From Halichondria panicea (lineage: Eukaryota > Porifera > Demospongiae > Suberitida > Halichondriidae), in NCBI RefSeq assembly GCF_963675165.1, contig NC_087384.1:5449182-5513181 (forward strand): a DNA stretch of 64,000 nucleotides, written 5' to 3'. Under the pieces are notes generated by a model. That model was given only the letters and a program-made list of their open reading frames with translations. It was not told the origin of the DNA and ran no database searches. Of this stretch, positions 1 to 12,900 are shown piece after piece (positions within the stretch are counted from its first letter, which is position 1; every line of letters begins with the position of its first letter). Both the position numbers and the translations under genes were made by a program.

Positions 1-192
1 TACAACTCTTTTCCTCATGTTGTGTATAATTATAGCTGTACACACGGTGGCCGAGAAGGGACACTCACGAGCGCCTACCGTCACAATTAACCATGTACAT
101 AATGATTTTCTACCATTAGTAAAATTACTTGAATAACGTATCTATCGTATTATTTTGATGTCACAGAAATCAGCGGGGTATTTGATGAGGAG

Positions 193-243
193 TAATCTGA
201 TGGATTCTCTAACCTTGTGACGGTTAGAGAATCCATCAGATTA
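193..243. repeat. Perfect 22-bp inverted repeat (hairpin)
   Basis: Arms 193-214 and 222-243 are exact reverse complements around a 7-base loop. The hairpin lies at the downstream end of the decayed minus-strand membrane-protein gene. It could be a tiny foldback element or a structured 3' end. The arms are visible directly; no function is claimed. Confidence 0.85.
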
Positions 244-1500
244 CCGGGTGTGGAATAGCACTATCTGAAAATGACTCTTCAATTTGTGGATTTTTAGGTG
301 TAGCTCTAAAAGCTGTGAAATTTGCTTATGCACCAGGTTTTGAGTTGTTTCTTTACCAGGAGCCACCAAATGATCAACACTGATTATTGGGACAATTCCA
401 ATGAGTGCTAGAAACGAATAAGAAAATGTACTGAAGTAAGAAGCTTTGATGCCAGCTTCATCTCCTGCGATTGCCATAATGAACACTCCACTAAGAATCA
501 GTAGCATGAAGTTATGTTATACACTTTGAATTCTTCCTTGTATGGTCGCAATGAGAGGTGTAAAAACATGAGGATGACTACAACTAAGACTCCGATTGAA
601 TAAAAATAGATAGTTTGTGAGACTGTAATAAGAATTAGATGAAGAAGAAAGCCAGTCACAGAAAACCATCGATAATCTCTGGTACCAATCGTTCCATCCT
701 TGTAGAAACCTTGGTAGCAGTTGACTAACATGTCAAGACGTTGACGCTGAATTTTCAAAGAATTGAGACATTTCTGAAACCATTTCATCGGATATATGAT
801 CAGAAATACTACAGAAAGTATTACAACAAAACTCCGACAAAAAGCTACTATTGCGTACGGAAGATGTTCATGTCCAAAGAATTCCACTGTGGCATCATAG
901 TAAAAAACATGATTTATGGTGTATTCTTTGCTGTTGGCTTTTATATGTATAATTATTTTGGTGAATATAAAAGCAAGTCAACAGTAACATTGAAGTAAGA
1001 AAGTAAAAAAATAGGTGCAAAAGCATTCACAATCGACCCTTCCTATCCCAGCTTTGACTAACTAAACCGAAAACCTTATGAAAAGGTCTCCAACTATACG
1101 TATACATCACGGCTATGCAAACTAATGAGAAAGTAAGTCAGAATAACCAGTACCAATGGATAAAAGGTAATCGCATAGTCCATGCAAAGCAAGCACCTGT
1201 ATTTGACTGATTTCTGTTGCAAAAATAGGTGGAATGACAGCACGAAAGAAATCCAGATTCCAGATGCTATAGGGGCAGCCTATAGCTTTAATGAAATTCT
1301 CAATGTACGCCTTCCCTGAAATGACAGAAAGAAAAGCTCGAATGGAAATAGGTGAAAAAAGTCCCTGGGACACACCAATGAACAACTTCAGCGAAGGAAA
1401 AGTTCTGTTATAACAAAGAAAAAGAAGAATGTTAAAGGAATGTAAGCACGCATGTCTGGCCTCCTCTGCATGGGTACTGCCATCACTCATTACCAACTAA
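241..1500 (-). pseudogene. Decayed multi-pass membrane protein (sponge/cnidarian family), C-terminal part
   Basis: Minus-strand translation gives blocks of the C-terminal membrane region of a large uncharacterised sponge/cnidarian multi-pass family, in family order but in different frames. From 1496 there is a segment with the motif IWNLDFFR. Around 1080-940 come WRPFHK and a hydrophobic stretch. From 899 come YYDATVEFFGHEHLPYA, CYQGFYKDGT and LSLRPYKEEFKVYN. From 507 there are two further hydrophobic helices. The blocks are separated by a stop at 1122, a frameshift near 1040, in-frame stops near 950 and a frameshift near 505. The upstream part is missing and ends against a foldback repeat at about 1.5 kb. 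The family is recognised from memory of its conserved motifs; its function is unknown. Several tiny introns are a less likely explanation, because no splice sites fit the breaks. Confidence 0.65.
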
Positions 1501-1503
1501 GTG

Positions 1504-1612
1504 TAGTAGTGCCTTTGCCCTCGAGGCCTGCGGCCCTCGGGCCTAAGTCACTACTGAGCCAATATATCCCATGTGGCACTTGTGCATGTGTCACAACTAT
1601 ATCATGCATGCA
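1504..1612. repeat. Foldback repeat remnant (copy of the 19.4-kb element)
   Basis: The core GTGCCTTTGCCCTCGAGG and the right arm ending in CCAATATATCCCATGTG match the intact foldback at 19413-19501 almost base for base, flank included. Only the inner part of the left arm survives here. It abuts the truncated 5' side of the membrane-protein pseudogene. Confidence 0.75.
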
Positions 1613-2594
1613 TGTATAATACTGTATACACACCGTCGCTATAGCAAGTAGGGTCGTCGCCCGGTTTCTGTGAAAGCATTGTCGTCGCTAAATAAATATT
1701 TCCCTAGCTCAAGTTGAATGTAGTTACCTTGCATGTAAACACAGTATGTCGTATATAACACAGAGCAATTCAATTAAGGCTCAGCAAATGCATTGTAAAA
1801 TAATGTACAAACAGTTGTGTTTGCGTCAGCTACCATGTAAGCTAAGCAGAATGCAGGCAATAGTAAGCAAATTTCAAGATGCATGCACTTGATACACTTT
1901 TTTAATGCACTCGTCTGTATGGGTATAGTGGATACAAACAAACCAACTCTGCAGTTAACCATGCTGTGGCCAAAAAAAATACGTAGAACCATTTTAAGAA
2001 TTCCATACATAATTATTACTTAATGAGTTTAAAAAAAGTGTATACATCATATATATCTCATGAGAGGAATTTGAGAACATGTCATGCAGGAGAGCCTGCC
2101 TTGCTAAGTCGCGTGACGCACTGTGACGTGAATCAATTCACACACACATGGATTAGAGTACTGTACAGCATCTAGACGTCAAATAATTGTTCTCTTGAGA
2201 ATATATTGTGCTGAGTGACCTACAGAAATTAAAGGCAACATATACAGTCACACTTTGTACCGTAGTGAAAAATTATTACTGTAATACATTTACTAACATA
2301 AACAAAGTACATGCATGTACATCAATCAACAGAAAGAGCTATACAGTACACCTTTCATATACATGTTTACTACGCCGGCAGGGTTTCTTTAAGACTAGAG
2401 GCCTAGGGCAGGTTGGCGAGTGATTTTTCACTAGCTTGAAATGTTCTGCTTGGAGTAATTAAATGTTCTATTTTCACCTGTCAATTACCCTACCCCTTAA
2501 TATTTGGAATCCATATTTTCACCTATTTGTGCAACATCCTAAAAGAAACCCGGCCCTTAATTATATACAATGTACATACAAAAATTTAAGGCAT
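1613..2594. other. Non-coding stretch, no gene recognised
   Basis: AT-rich sequence between the pseudogene and the RhoGEF stop codon. A 78-codon minus-strand frame (1774-2010) contains hydrophobic and Cys-rich segments but matches nothing I recognise and lacks supporting splice context. The end of this stretch presumably contains the RhoGEF 3' untranslated region. Confidence 0.5.
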
Positions 2595-5500
2595 TTACCG
2601 GACATCTGGCTGCCTCTTATCTTCAATCAGTTGGTCAGTGTCTCTACTCTCAGAGTCATTCAACTCCACCATTGCTTCCAAGAAGTGAGTACCTGTATTT
2701 ACTTCATTGTTAGTTGATGTGAGATGTTCACTGCTCTGGGCCTCAGTCATTCTATGGTCAGTAGTAGTCTGATTGTTACGTACTAAAGTGTGAGGAGTAT
2801 TGTCCAATGTGGGTGTGCCCTGTTTGGGGTGGTGGTCTTTGAGTAGTGGTGAGAACAGGGTAGCCATCAGTGGGTAGGGTGTATCCTGCATGCAGAACAA
2901 TAGGTAAAAAGAGAGGCTAAAAACTGTCAAATGTCTTTTTGGTAAAATTCGTCACTTTATACTAGAATAATTGCATGTACAGAATGTATACCAAACTGAT
3001 TCAACGTATTTATAACCAAGACCCCTTGAAAAGGACACTAGACTGAACTATTAAATTTTGAGTTCCTGTATGTATACAGTATACGGTGCAAATTTTCAAT
3101 GGTCTGACTTCATTCAGGAACTTTTTTTCAAAAAGTCTCTCCGATAGAAGTATGTGTACCTCTATGATGTTATTACATTGTTAATAGACAGAGCCATAGC
3201 ATCATGCATGATTATAAAGGGCATACTTTAGTGAGTGTGTTGAGGTACAGCTGCGGTGGTGCTCCACTGTTCTCATCTCCTCTACTAGTGGAGTTGGACG
3301 GAGTGGGAGTGGGTCTGTGTGCATCTTGCTGACTTAGTAGTGAACTGTATTTATCCTGCAGCTCCCTATGGCAACATACATGTTCATGTAAACAACATTG
3401 TACATAGCAGGTTAAAATCGTAGAGATTATAATTGTACGTACGTACACTGAACATTCATTGCAAGCTAAAAAAATGATGGCCATACAGGTAACACTGCAT
3501 GCATGTACTATACGTATGCACTCCTGGTACATGTAATACTAGTATAAGTACAATATGAACGCACACGTAGACTGCCCTCACCCACCTGATAGTGTTGTGT
3601 ATTTTATCCGCCCACTTGGTCACTGTCCCAGGGTCCAATGAGTAGAACACAAAAGACGTGTCACCGTTGGAGATCTGAGGAGTGGTAAGTGTAATTATGT
3701 ATATTAATGATGAAAGTCTATAAGAAATACTGTTAATTTGTTAGTGTACATTGAAACACTGCTACAGGTCTTGAGCAGGTGTACATGTATATAGCGTACC
3801 AGCAAATTATGTACATAGAAATTCTAAATCATTCACTCCTCAGTACTATGATAAGGGATTATTTTATTATGAACTGGCTGGGAGTCATGTGATGAGTGCT
3901 TGTTATAGGGAATGGGTTACCAGCTAGTTACACACAGCTATATACATAAAATTATATGCATGCATGCATGTATATTGTTCAATCGTTGTAAACAAAACAC
4001 GAGCTAAAGATTGCGGTTGAGTGAGTACATGTACCTCAATCAGCCGTGTGATGTCAGGTGCTCTCTCATCTTCACTGAGGAGCCTCACTGTGGAGTGGAG
4101 GAGGGGCAACACACACCGGCAATCATAGCACCTATGTCGTTAGAATGAGACCCGTATACTCGATGAAGGGTTATTGCAGTAGACTCTATAATTATATACA
4201 TGCACAGCAGGAGATGGCTATATATTTAAGTTACTACGCACAGCTAATAGTAGTATCCTGAGCGTAGCAAGGGTGCTACAAGTGCTTGAAATCACATGGA
4301 CACTGGGTAAAAAAATTTGTTCTTTCGTGGGAAAGCTGGCATCAGCTAAATTTACTCGTTATGTAATTTATGCACAGTGCACGTGATGAAGTCATAGTCA
4401 GAAACAACTTTTTATTTGTAAGTTGTACCTTTCTATATTCTTCTTCTCGGTTCTGGTTGGCTTGGCGTAGATGAGGACATCTGAGAACAGGAACACCATC
4501 CGTTCACTGGCCTTCTTGTACTTGAATGTTCGGCACACCTGTGAGTACATGTAATAGTTGTACCATGGATATCAAGGGTGTATTGGATTTGTACTACTGA
4601 GGGCACGAGGTAGTACAATAACAATACACACGCAGATATCCATGGTACAGGTAGCTTGTACTATACTGTAACAGTAGTAGCTTGTCTCCAAGGTTCCAAC
4701 TAGCTCGTTAAAGGGGCAGGACTGCTTGTATAACGCTCCACCCACCTTCATGAGCCCCCCCTCGTAAATGAAGCTGCGGGCAGGAGAGAGAATACTTGGT
4801 ATGCTTGGTCCAACCAGGCTCTGTTGAATAGAGAGCATCTTCATGAAATTCTCATGTCTTCGCACATGCTCGTTGATGTGTATCGTTACCGAGACAACCT
4901 CCGCAGATGCAGCTGCAGATTTGAAAAACTCATGCATAAATAATAGTGTTAACAACGAAAAAATACATAATTGTACAGCAAAAAAAAACTGGCAGCGGTG
5001 GGATTCGAACCCACGCCATCGAAATGACTGGTGCCTTAAACCAGCGCCTTAGACCGCTCGGCCACGCTACCGTACACACATTGAGCATTATGATCCAAAA
5101 CTAGGATTTGTGTATTGTTCTGCACCTTTTAATTTGTTGTAGTCAGTGTGAGTCCCTTTAGTGTGTTTCAAGAGATCTTCCAGGAGAAGTTTGTACCTGT
5201 GTACATGTAAGAAAAAATGTGAATATCCTTGTGACACCAATTAAGTCCATAGTGAAGGCACCGTATAACTGGAAAATTTGGCAGGTATTATTAATTTTGG
5301 CAAATGATCCATTTAAACGTAATTGGCGGCTTTTATTTTGCCCCTCAGGCGTGGCTATACTGTTGCAATGATGTTGCGTTCACCGGAAAACTTAAATTTG
5401 ATTTGGTAAAATCCGCCAAATCGAAATTGCCAAATTAAAACACTCACCAAAATTATACGGTATCATAGAATGTCTGATTCAAGTGGATTTAGCGGTTACC

Positions 5501-6599
5501 ATAGCTTCATGTACACATGCACTCATGCATCGCTGACCTGGGCACCCTCTGCACAGGAGTGATGAGGAGCGAGGAGAGGCGGAGGCCGCAGCACTCCGGA
5601 CGAGACTCAGTCGATACCACAAAACTCGAGAAATCAGAGTCTTGCCTTAGGCACTCCTGTATAGAAAAATATTTCTACCATGACAACAATTATGTGAACA
5701 CAGTTATTAGCAATTTAATCTTATTAGCACCACAACCTGTTTTCTAATCAAGAGGACAGGTGTCTATTATACTAAAGCAATAACACATAATAGTTAAACT
5801 TTGGCCTAGAGTGGCGGTACGCACACACAAAACACAACGATGTGTATGTACACTAAGTATAGGTGACCTTCCTTGCCTGCAATGTTTCGTTTGCCTGCTG
5901 GTAGTTTTCAGCGAAGGTGGAGTAGAGCTTTAGGAAGGGCCCGAGATGAGAAAAGGCTTCTCCAAGACTCCTCTTCCTCATGGAGGCAAACAGCTCTTGG
6001 TTGACGGAGAGAATGGCCTCTATATTGGAGAAGATGGCTGTAATGGTGACCTGGGGGAGGAGACAGCCCACTCGTATCGGCTTCAGAAACATCTGTAGAA
6101 ATGCACAACCATGCTACTACAAACAGAGCACTGTATATAGGACTTATATTTTATAATCAAGACTACCCTGAAAGTTTAACTGGAACTTTCATACATGTAT
6201 AACACAACTCACAGAGACTATGGTTGTGAGCTGGGATATGTATGAGTGCTCAGTGTCATAGATCTCTCTCACAATCCTTTGTCTGTGAGACTGCACTCTG
6301 TTAGAGCCTGCAGTACAAAATATTTTTATGAGAAATTTCCACGAGCATGCATACTGTTGTGATGTTGATTTGTTCTGCTATTTAATCTTCCAACTTGATG
6401 ACTGTTATCTACCTTGACTACGGAGCACTGGATGCAGTCCACTTGAGTAAGAAGGTATACTGAACGACCCATCCGTCTCATCGCTGCCTGCGACCATCAC
6501 TTGCAGCTTTGGGTGGGAGGGGCTGCTTTGGGGGTGGGGCTCGTTACTGTTGCAGGGGCTGCTCTGAGGGTGGTGTTCCAGTGGCTGGGCACACGCCAT
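2595..6599 (-). CDS. DH-PH domain Rho guanine-nucleotide exchange factor
   Basis: Eleven minus-strand exons join to 1,590 nt (529 aa): 6599-6413, 6307-6213, 6092-5868, 5656-5538, 5196-5126, 4912-4746, 4538-4429, 4131-4035, 3674-3586, 3365-3227 and 2885-2595. All phases agree. The product should activate Rho-family GTPases by GDP/GTP exchange at membranes or cortex. The DH domain (about 73-255) shows IVREIYDTEHSYI at its start, LFASMRKRSLGEAF in the middle, and the diagnostic LITPVQRVPRYKLLLEDLLKHT helix. The PH domain (about 270-390) starts near FIYEGGLMK and contains MVFLFSDVLIYAK. It ends near KWADKIHNTIRELQ. The remaining roughly 135 residues are Ser/Thr/Pro-rich and low complexity. Residues 1-70 are also low complexity. 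An FGD-like relative is possible, but no FYVE domain is seen, so no symbol is given. A tRNA gene lies in the intron between exons 5 and 6. The start codon is 366 bp from that of the divergent PIG-T gene. Confidence 0.9.
4559..4647. repeat. Partial foldback repeat in RhoGEF intron
   Basis: TACCATGGATATC near the left edge is mirrored by GATATCCATGGTA at the right edge. A second, reverse-oriented copy (ATCCATGGTAC, TAGTACAAATCCAATAC) lies at about 57470-57555, so this is a dispersed repeat rather than a local hairpin. Confidence 0.6.
4990..5071 (-). tRNA. tRNA-Leu, anticodon AAG
   Basis: The minus strand reads a complete 82-nt class II tRNA. The acceptor stem GGTAGCG pairs with CGCTGCC, with discriminator A at 4990. 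The D arm begins TGGCCGAGCGGTC, which includes the A box. The anticodon stem CTGGT/ACCAG holds loop TTAAGGC, giving anticodon AAG. There is a variable arm, then T arm GTGGGTTCGAATCCCAC, which includes the B box. Eight T residues follow on the coding strand (4981-4988), a Pol III terminator. There is no intron and no encoded CCA. It closely resembles animal tRNA-Leu(AAG). It sits inside a RhoGEF intron in the same orientation. Confidence 0.96.
5260..5462. repeat. TACCGTAT-type MITE in RhoGEF intron
   Basis: The ends ACCGTATAA...TTATACGGT are inverted repeats, with paired internal arms of the form AAATTTGGC and GCCAAATT. Other elements in the window (26.3, 34.8 and 47.7 kb) share the ACCGTATA/TATACGGT terminal motif. 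It lies between exons 4 and 5 of the RhoGEF. Confidence 0.6.
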
Positions 6600-6965
6600 C
6601 TCAACTCTGTATTAACAAACACATTATATCAATTTTATTAGGAGCTACCTCAGAAAAACACAAACTTTGCCAGCTAGATGCAGACTAGACGTAGACAGGC
6701 TAGGCCTGTTCGCGAAACTAGAAACTGTGTTTTTAATAATTATGTGTGAGCTTATATACTTGTGCGTCAGCATACCTCCTCAGTCTTTGGCAGCATCTAT
6801 AGCTAATTAACTATAGCTGGGACTTCTTGTTCTGCTCAGTGCTAGCAAGATACCAGTACAGTCACACCTACTTTTGTACAAATCGGAATATTAACTCCGC
6901 ATACTAAATTTTAACTAGATTACGGAAACCACGTGTAAAAAGACCTCTACAAAAAAACTGAAGAG
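6600..6965. promoter_or_regulatory. Head-to-head intergenic region, probable bidirectional promoter
   Basis: 366 bp separate the start codons of the minus-strand RhoGEF and the plus-strand PIG-T. Both 5' untranslated regions and both promoters must fit here, or in undetected upstream exons. I see no convincing TATA box. Promoter function is inferred from the divergent layout only. Confidence 0.5.
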
Positions 6966-9900
6966 ATGAATCTATCAAAGAGCTGTTTCCTGGTAGCCGC
7001 AGTCTGTCTGTTACTGTCTCTATTGAGGATAGAGGGAAAGCAGAGCCACACAGAGGAGCTGTTCCTCAAGCACCTGCCCGATGGAAGAGTGTTCGCTCAT
7101 TTTGAGTTCACCACTACATGGGACGTCCATCCTCTGCTCTTCGTACAGCCTTCCAATGGTAGACATTCAGTATTTATATGAAGCTATAAACACACCAAAA
7201 ACCCTCTAGCATACCCCTAAGCCGCCCTCTCACATGCATTCGCTTAGAGTGTACTTACAACTTCCTATATTGAGTACAGTGTTTACCGTAAAACCTCGAT
7301 TTAAAGCGACTCTCTATTTAAAGCGACACTTGGACATTCGCCCATATAGCACCATATAAATTCATTTTTTTGTGTACATTTAAACTTTACTGTTGCAAAA
7401 CGTAAAAGTGTCGCTTTAAATCGAGTTTTTACGGTACTAGTGTTGGTAATCATTACCGCACTCCACACACACCACAGTGCACCACTATGGGCTGTTCCCC
7501 AAGTCCGTGTCAGAGGTGGTGTCCCACTACCAGGTGCAAGAGGCCCACCTCTCCCTCACACAAGGAAAGTGGCGGACAAGGGTGTGGGGCTATCCTCCTG
7601 ACTCCACCCCTCCTGGAGCTGAGCTCTGGGTCTGGTTCCTACCCAATGCAGAGTGAGGAGATGGTTAAGTGGGTGTAATACATGTACATATATTAACTAT
7701 GATTTCGTAACACATACATGTAACACTGAAATTGTTGAATGTACATGTGGCCTTATAATTGTAGCTCATAGTTTGGTCAGCTTCTAAGTGCTTTATTATG
7801 CTGCGCGCTTTGAAAGTATTTATGTTGCTGTGAGTCTTCATCTACTTAAATTAGTATTTACAACAACTTGAACAATTGCTAAGTGCTTGTCACACTCTCT
7901 TGCCCCCCCCCCCCCCCCTGCAGTGCCAAACAACAATGGCCTGGTTTGGTGAACGCACTGTCTGGTTTGCTGTGTGCTCATCTCAACGTGATAGGCCCCA
8001 CCTCAACCTACCGACCTCTCCACTCATTCAGACCCAAGGGACCCGTTATCGGTGAGTGAATCGGGTCTTGTTATCATCCATGCTATTGTATAGATTCATA
8101 AAATTACACACAACGTACAATATCAAAAACACACACACATAAGTGTACTCTGTGCATGCATGTACATATCACCTGTGTAGTGTTCCAGCGACTAGTACCT
8201 ATACAGCTGACTTCGTTATCAATTGTAAAACATTGCCATAGTATCGGTATGATTATGGTTACTTTAGCCTAATGCGTTCTTTATTCTCCACAGGTAATCT
8301 CTCCTCCAGCCAGCTGCGATATGCCGCTGTTCCCAGGGAGACCGTGTGCACTGAAAATTTTACTCCCTGGACCAAGCTACTCCCATGTGGAACCTCTGTA
8401 AGTCAATCGACTAATTTTGAACTTATTGATTTCCAAGAGAACACTGTATATGCAGTGACACTGAAGGTTTTATGAGTAGCCTTTTAAGGAATTTTTGCGT
8501 GAGTACGGTGTGACCAATACGTACCAATCCACCCTCTTCTCTCAGGCTGGTCTGGCCTCCCTGTTCTCAGCTCTGCAGCTGTATGACACCGACTTCCACT
8601 CTCTCGCTCTCCACTTCTCTCCCACCTGCAAGGTACGGATGGGTATAGTACATCTTGTCTAGCGCTATACATGTGCATACAATGCACCCTACAAAGTAGT
8701 ACCTCTACCACTCAAGTACTTGAAAGTACATGTATATATATGTCTCTCTGGGTGATCGAATCAAGTAATTTATTGTGTAGGACCATTGTTATAAAATTGT
8801 TGATCTTCTCTCTGAGCTTTTCCAAAGAATAAACTGTTATATCACCTGTCTTTTACCCCCCAGGGTGGTGACTGCTCCTCTGTGGGGGTCCAGTTAGTTC
8901 AGACACTCTCTGTAGTGTTCCCCCCTCCCATCAACAGCCAGCAGTACATTGGTATGTCAGGTCTCCTGAATACATTTTTGAATCAACTGTGTACCATGGA
9001 AACCGATTAAATTTGCTAATGTAGACATTTATTTTTTGAGCTGACAATTGTTCCACCCACAGAATGGAGTCTCAAGAGTCTATTCTCCAAGTCTCTCTCC
9101 TCGTCCTGTCCTCTCTCGTCTTCAAGTCGTATTGTCATGGATACGAGCAATTTAACCTCTGGATTGGCCTTCAGCATTGACCCTCCCAGAGTGGAGGCCT
9201 CAGGCAGAGCAGTTTACGATATTGCCAGCCTTACAGGTGCTTGCACTTTACACTCTTGCCCCCAACTATTGTGCCATTGAATTATATCCTGTAGGATTGT
9301 CGAAAAAGTTTGATCTGAAGGTGAAGTCGCTGACACAGTTCGTCCCAGGTATGTATTGTGTGTATGTGTACTCCTGGTAGTGTCAAAAATACTCTTGGTA
9401 GTGTTTAATGTGAAAATTTGAGGGTCCATGAAATAATTTGATGGCGGTGCTACATGTACATGGAGTTATAAAGGAATTGCATTTTTATACAACTACACAA
9501 GGGCTAGCTGTACTAATGAAAGCACTGCGGGTGCTGATGCCTTGGTAGATGTGTCAAAGCTACATAACATAAAGCTAGCTGCAGCTAATATTGCTACATG
9601 TAATACACACACGTACGGTAAACATTTTGCATCTGGTATAAACATTTTTGCATCTGGTATTACCGTGAAACCTCGATTTAACCTCTAAAGAAGCGACACT
9701 TTACTTTACTTTTGCAAACGTAATTATTAAAAGTGTTGCTTTAAATCGAGTTTTTACGATAATCACAGGGACTCAAAGAGTGGGAAATTGTTGCTAAAAA
9801 ATGGAAGCCAAAATTACAAAGTCATGGCTGCTGCATCAGTAGTGTATAGAGCCTTGCAGCTCTCTTCTCACTCTTGCAGCTACCAATAGCTAGCATTCTA

Positions 9901-12900
9901 GTTCAGAGTTAACTAGAGTAGCAACACTCCATGGATAAGTTTTGCTACGCACTCTTCTGAAAAGGCTGCAATGGCATTCCAAGTAGGCATAACTCGAGAA
10001 CGAAGCATTATTTTGCAAATCCAAGAAAATGTTACTAGAAGCCTATAGAAACTTGTAGCATTGATCCTTGAGCAGTTGTAGCAGTCTACACATGGACTGT
10101 GTAGACACAATGGAAAAGGGTCACACAGTAGAAAGCTAGAATATGATTGTGGTGGGTTGTTGCTTTTGCTTGAGGTGATCCTGTACCAGGAACAATGGAA
10201 AAGGACCACTAAAGTAGAAAGCTAGAAAGCTAGAATTATGATTGGGTTGTTGCTTCTTTGCTTATCCTAGCCCCCAGAACATATCAGCAGCCATTATTTC
10301 TTAGACTTCAGGTTGCTTGTTCTCAGCTTCTAGTTTTATTGCTCCTGTTACAACACTGTGTTGTTGTACTATAGTCATTTATTGTATATCACTCCTGCAT
10401 GGTTTCTATAGATCTATTGTCACGATGTCAGGGTTTTTACTTCAGTGCTTTGGTTCTACAGCTCAACTATACGAATGTTACGTAGTACTTAGCAGTATAT
10501 GAGCTAAACAAACTGTCATACTGTCTTTTCAAATCCCCCATACATGCAGAAATGCCCCGCCCCCCGCTGCTTCACACACAGCGACTGTTAAAGGGCTCTG
10601 GTCACGAATGGGGCGGTCTTGTGACAGAGGTCTACAACAACCATCGTCACACCTCGGTGAGAGTGCTCTACCTGGACACCATTCCCTGGTACTTCAGGGT
10701 CTTCATACACACACTGAGCATTCAGAATGGTGAGCCAAGTACATGATGCCTATACTGTGCAGTGTGCGGCAGTCTGCTTATATAATATAATTATATGCAC
10801 TAACTTTTAAACGTCTGTAGTCATTTTGTGGCATGTATACAATCCAAATATTAAGACCACCCCCCTCCACACACACACACGACAGCCACTGTGTCATACC
10901 AGCACTACGAGCCGAGTAAGGATCGGGTGAGACCACACCTACTGGAACTCCTTCTCACCGTACCTCCCCTCACCACGGCAATCGTCAGTGTCATGATTAA
11001 CAGGGGCTTCCTTAAATGGACTGAACACCCTCCCGATGCACATCACGGCTTCTACGTCAAGTGAGCTTAAAAACAAAAGCGCGTCCACTTACGTAGGATG
11101 CATATTAACATTGAGTATACAGTATCATAAGGGATTGTAATTTGTGATTGGTTCCAGCTGTCTGTGATCATCGCTACAGTAGTGTGAATTGTGCTGCCAG
11201 TAACCTTATCAGAGTTGCATTTAGGCGGGGGCTCGTTTTTTTCGCCCCCTCGTTATTCCCCCTATAAACTTGATGGTCGTTTTGCTCAACCAAGCCCTTT
11301 TTCTAAGTGCAAATGCCAATTCACTGAAATGGCGGTGTCTTGCTGTGTGTACTGATAATATGATGTACTGACTCTATAATTATGCTAGTTCCGTTGTCCT
11401 GACGACTGTTTTGGAAGAGTGCCCCAACTGTACACAGCTATCAGACAATGGGACGAAAGGGTGAGTGAGGAGATTATTATAATAATTGTCTTGTGAAGAA
11501 TTGCTATTCACCAGCTGCTAATGGAGGTGCCGAAATCTCATTGCCATTATTATTTGTAGCTCTGTTTGTCTGTAGCTAATGTGAAATTTCTTATACATCG
11601 AATCAGCTACTATAGCCTCGATTCCAAGCCGCTGAGAAAGACGGCCTGGTATACACTGTTTACGCATGCGCCAGAATTACCCAGAATCTGGGTAATCGTA
11701 AATTGCAGTATATTTATCAGTATTCTTATTCCGCATTAGTTTGTAAAACATTGATATCCGTTTCATTTATAATGATGTCATTGAAAAAAGAAATCTAGTC
11801 CAAGTTGTGTAATGGCTGCTACCTTCTCTTCTGCTCTCGCGTACGCGTTATCCTGTGTTGGAAAACCAGGTCTAGTGAAAGACAAGCAGCTGGAGAGGTT
11901 GAAGTGTCTGTATGCTGGTGTTTATGTGGGTACCGTACCGACCGGCTATGGCAAGTCCCAGAGCAAGTCCATCTGCTTTCCAGACACTCCCTTTCTTGAT
12001 TGATGTGAAGCTTGACAGGACCAGTGCACCTCTCTCTGAAAGAAGTGTTGTGATGGTGATTTCTCCTCTTGTTTCTCTGAGTGAAGCCATCTTCAAAGTG
12101 TTGGTGTGTCTGTTCGACGTTCAGTGCCATTCTATCTGGAAGGAAGTATTGTTGTGACATTTGCCGAAAATTGGTCACAGAGTAAGTACGTGGTCATCCG
12201 AGAACTGTGTGGCCTGAATGTGTTTACAATCCGAGGGACTTGTGTGTATCCGATCCGAGGGACTTGTTGCTTGAGTGTGTATCCGGACTTGTTGCTTGAG
12301 TGTGTATTAATGGATAGTGCGCTCAATGGTAAATTTATTGTGTAAATCAATAAGTAGTCCTCACATTATGTTACGTCACAGCCACTGTACTTATCCACAT
12401 TTATTTTTTACCCACAGGTTTAACTAATTTCTTATGAGATTAACTTGTCGCCTGAGTGTGTATCCGATCCAAGCCTCAAGTTAAATCTACAGACCTGATG
12501 TTTTACTTAGCTGTCTCTGTCTACAGTATATACAGAGAGGTAGCCTCTTTTTCTTTTTTCTGTTCTCTTTATCACAATAAGATAAAATACTGTTTTAACG
12601 TTCAATGAGATAAAATACGGTAAATAATAAATTAATTGTCCACCCACGCGCCAACAGTAAATACCAGGCCCACTATTCAAGGGGCTGGAGTCGAGGCTAC
12701 AGCTACTATAGTATGTACATGTATGGTATCGATCATAACTATGTTCCACCCACTCATTTGCACACACTGCACAGTCCGTATGCCCTTAGGATACACACAG
12801 AACCATTGCTCATCTCCATAGCCACTCCAGACTTCAGTATGCCCTACAATGTCATCTGTTTCGTGTGCACAGTGATAGCCATAGGATTCGGCTCCATCTT

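Noticed and set aside
1774..2010. 78-codon minus-strand frame with hydrophobic and Cys-rich text
   Set aside because: No recognised family, no convincing splice sites, and not alignable with the nearby decayed gene.
7903..7923. Run of 16 C considered as a G-quadruplex on the minus strand
   Set aside because: It is explained by its position as the polypyrimidine tract of PIG-T exon 3; any G-quadruplex role would be speculation.
12106..12350. Further frames downstream of the helicase fragment
   Set aside because: They contain local repeats of the type ATCCGAGGGACTTG and no helicase motifs beyond Ia; treated as decayed element interior.
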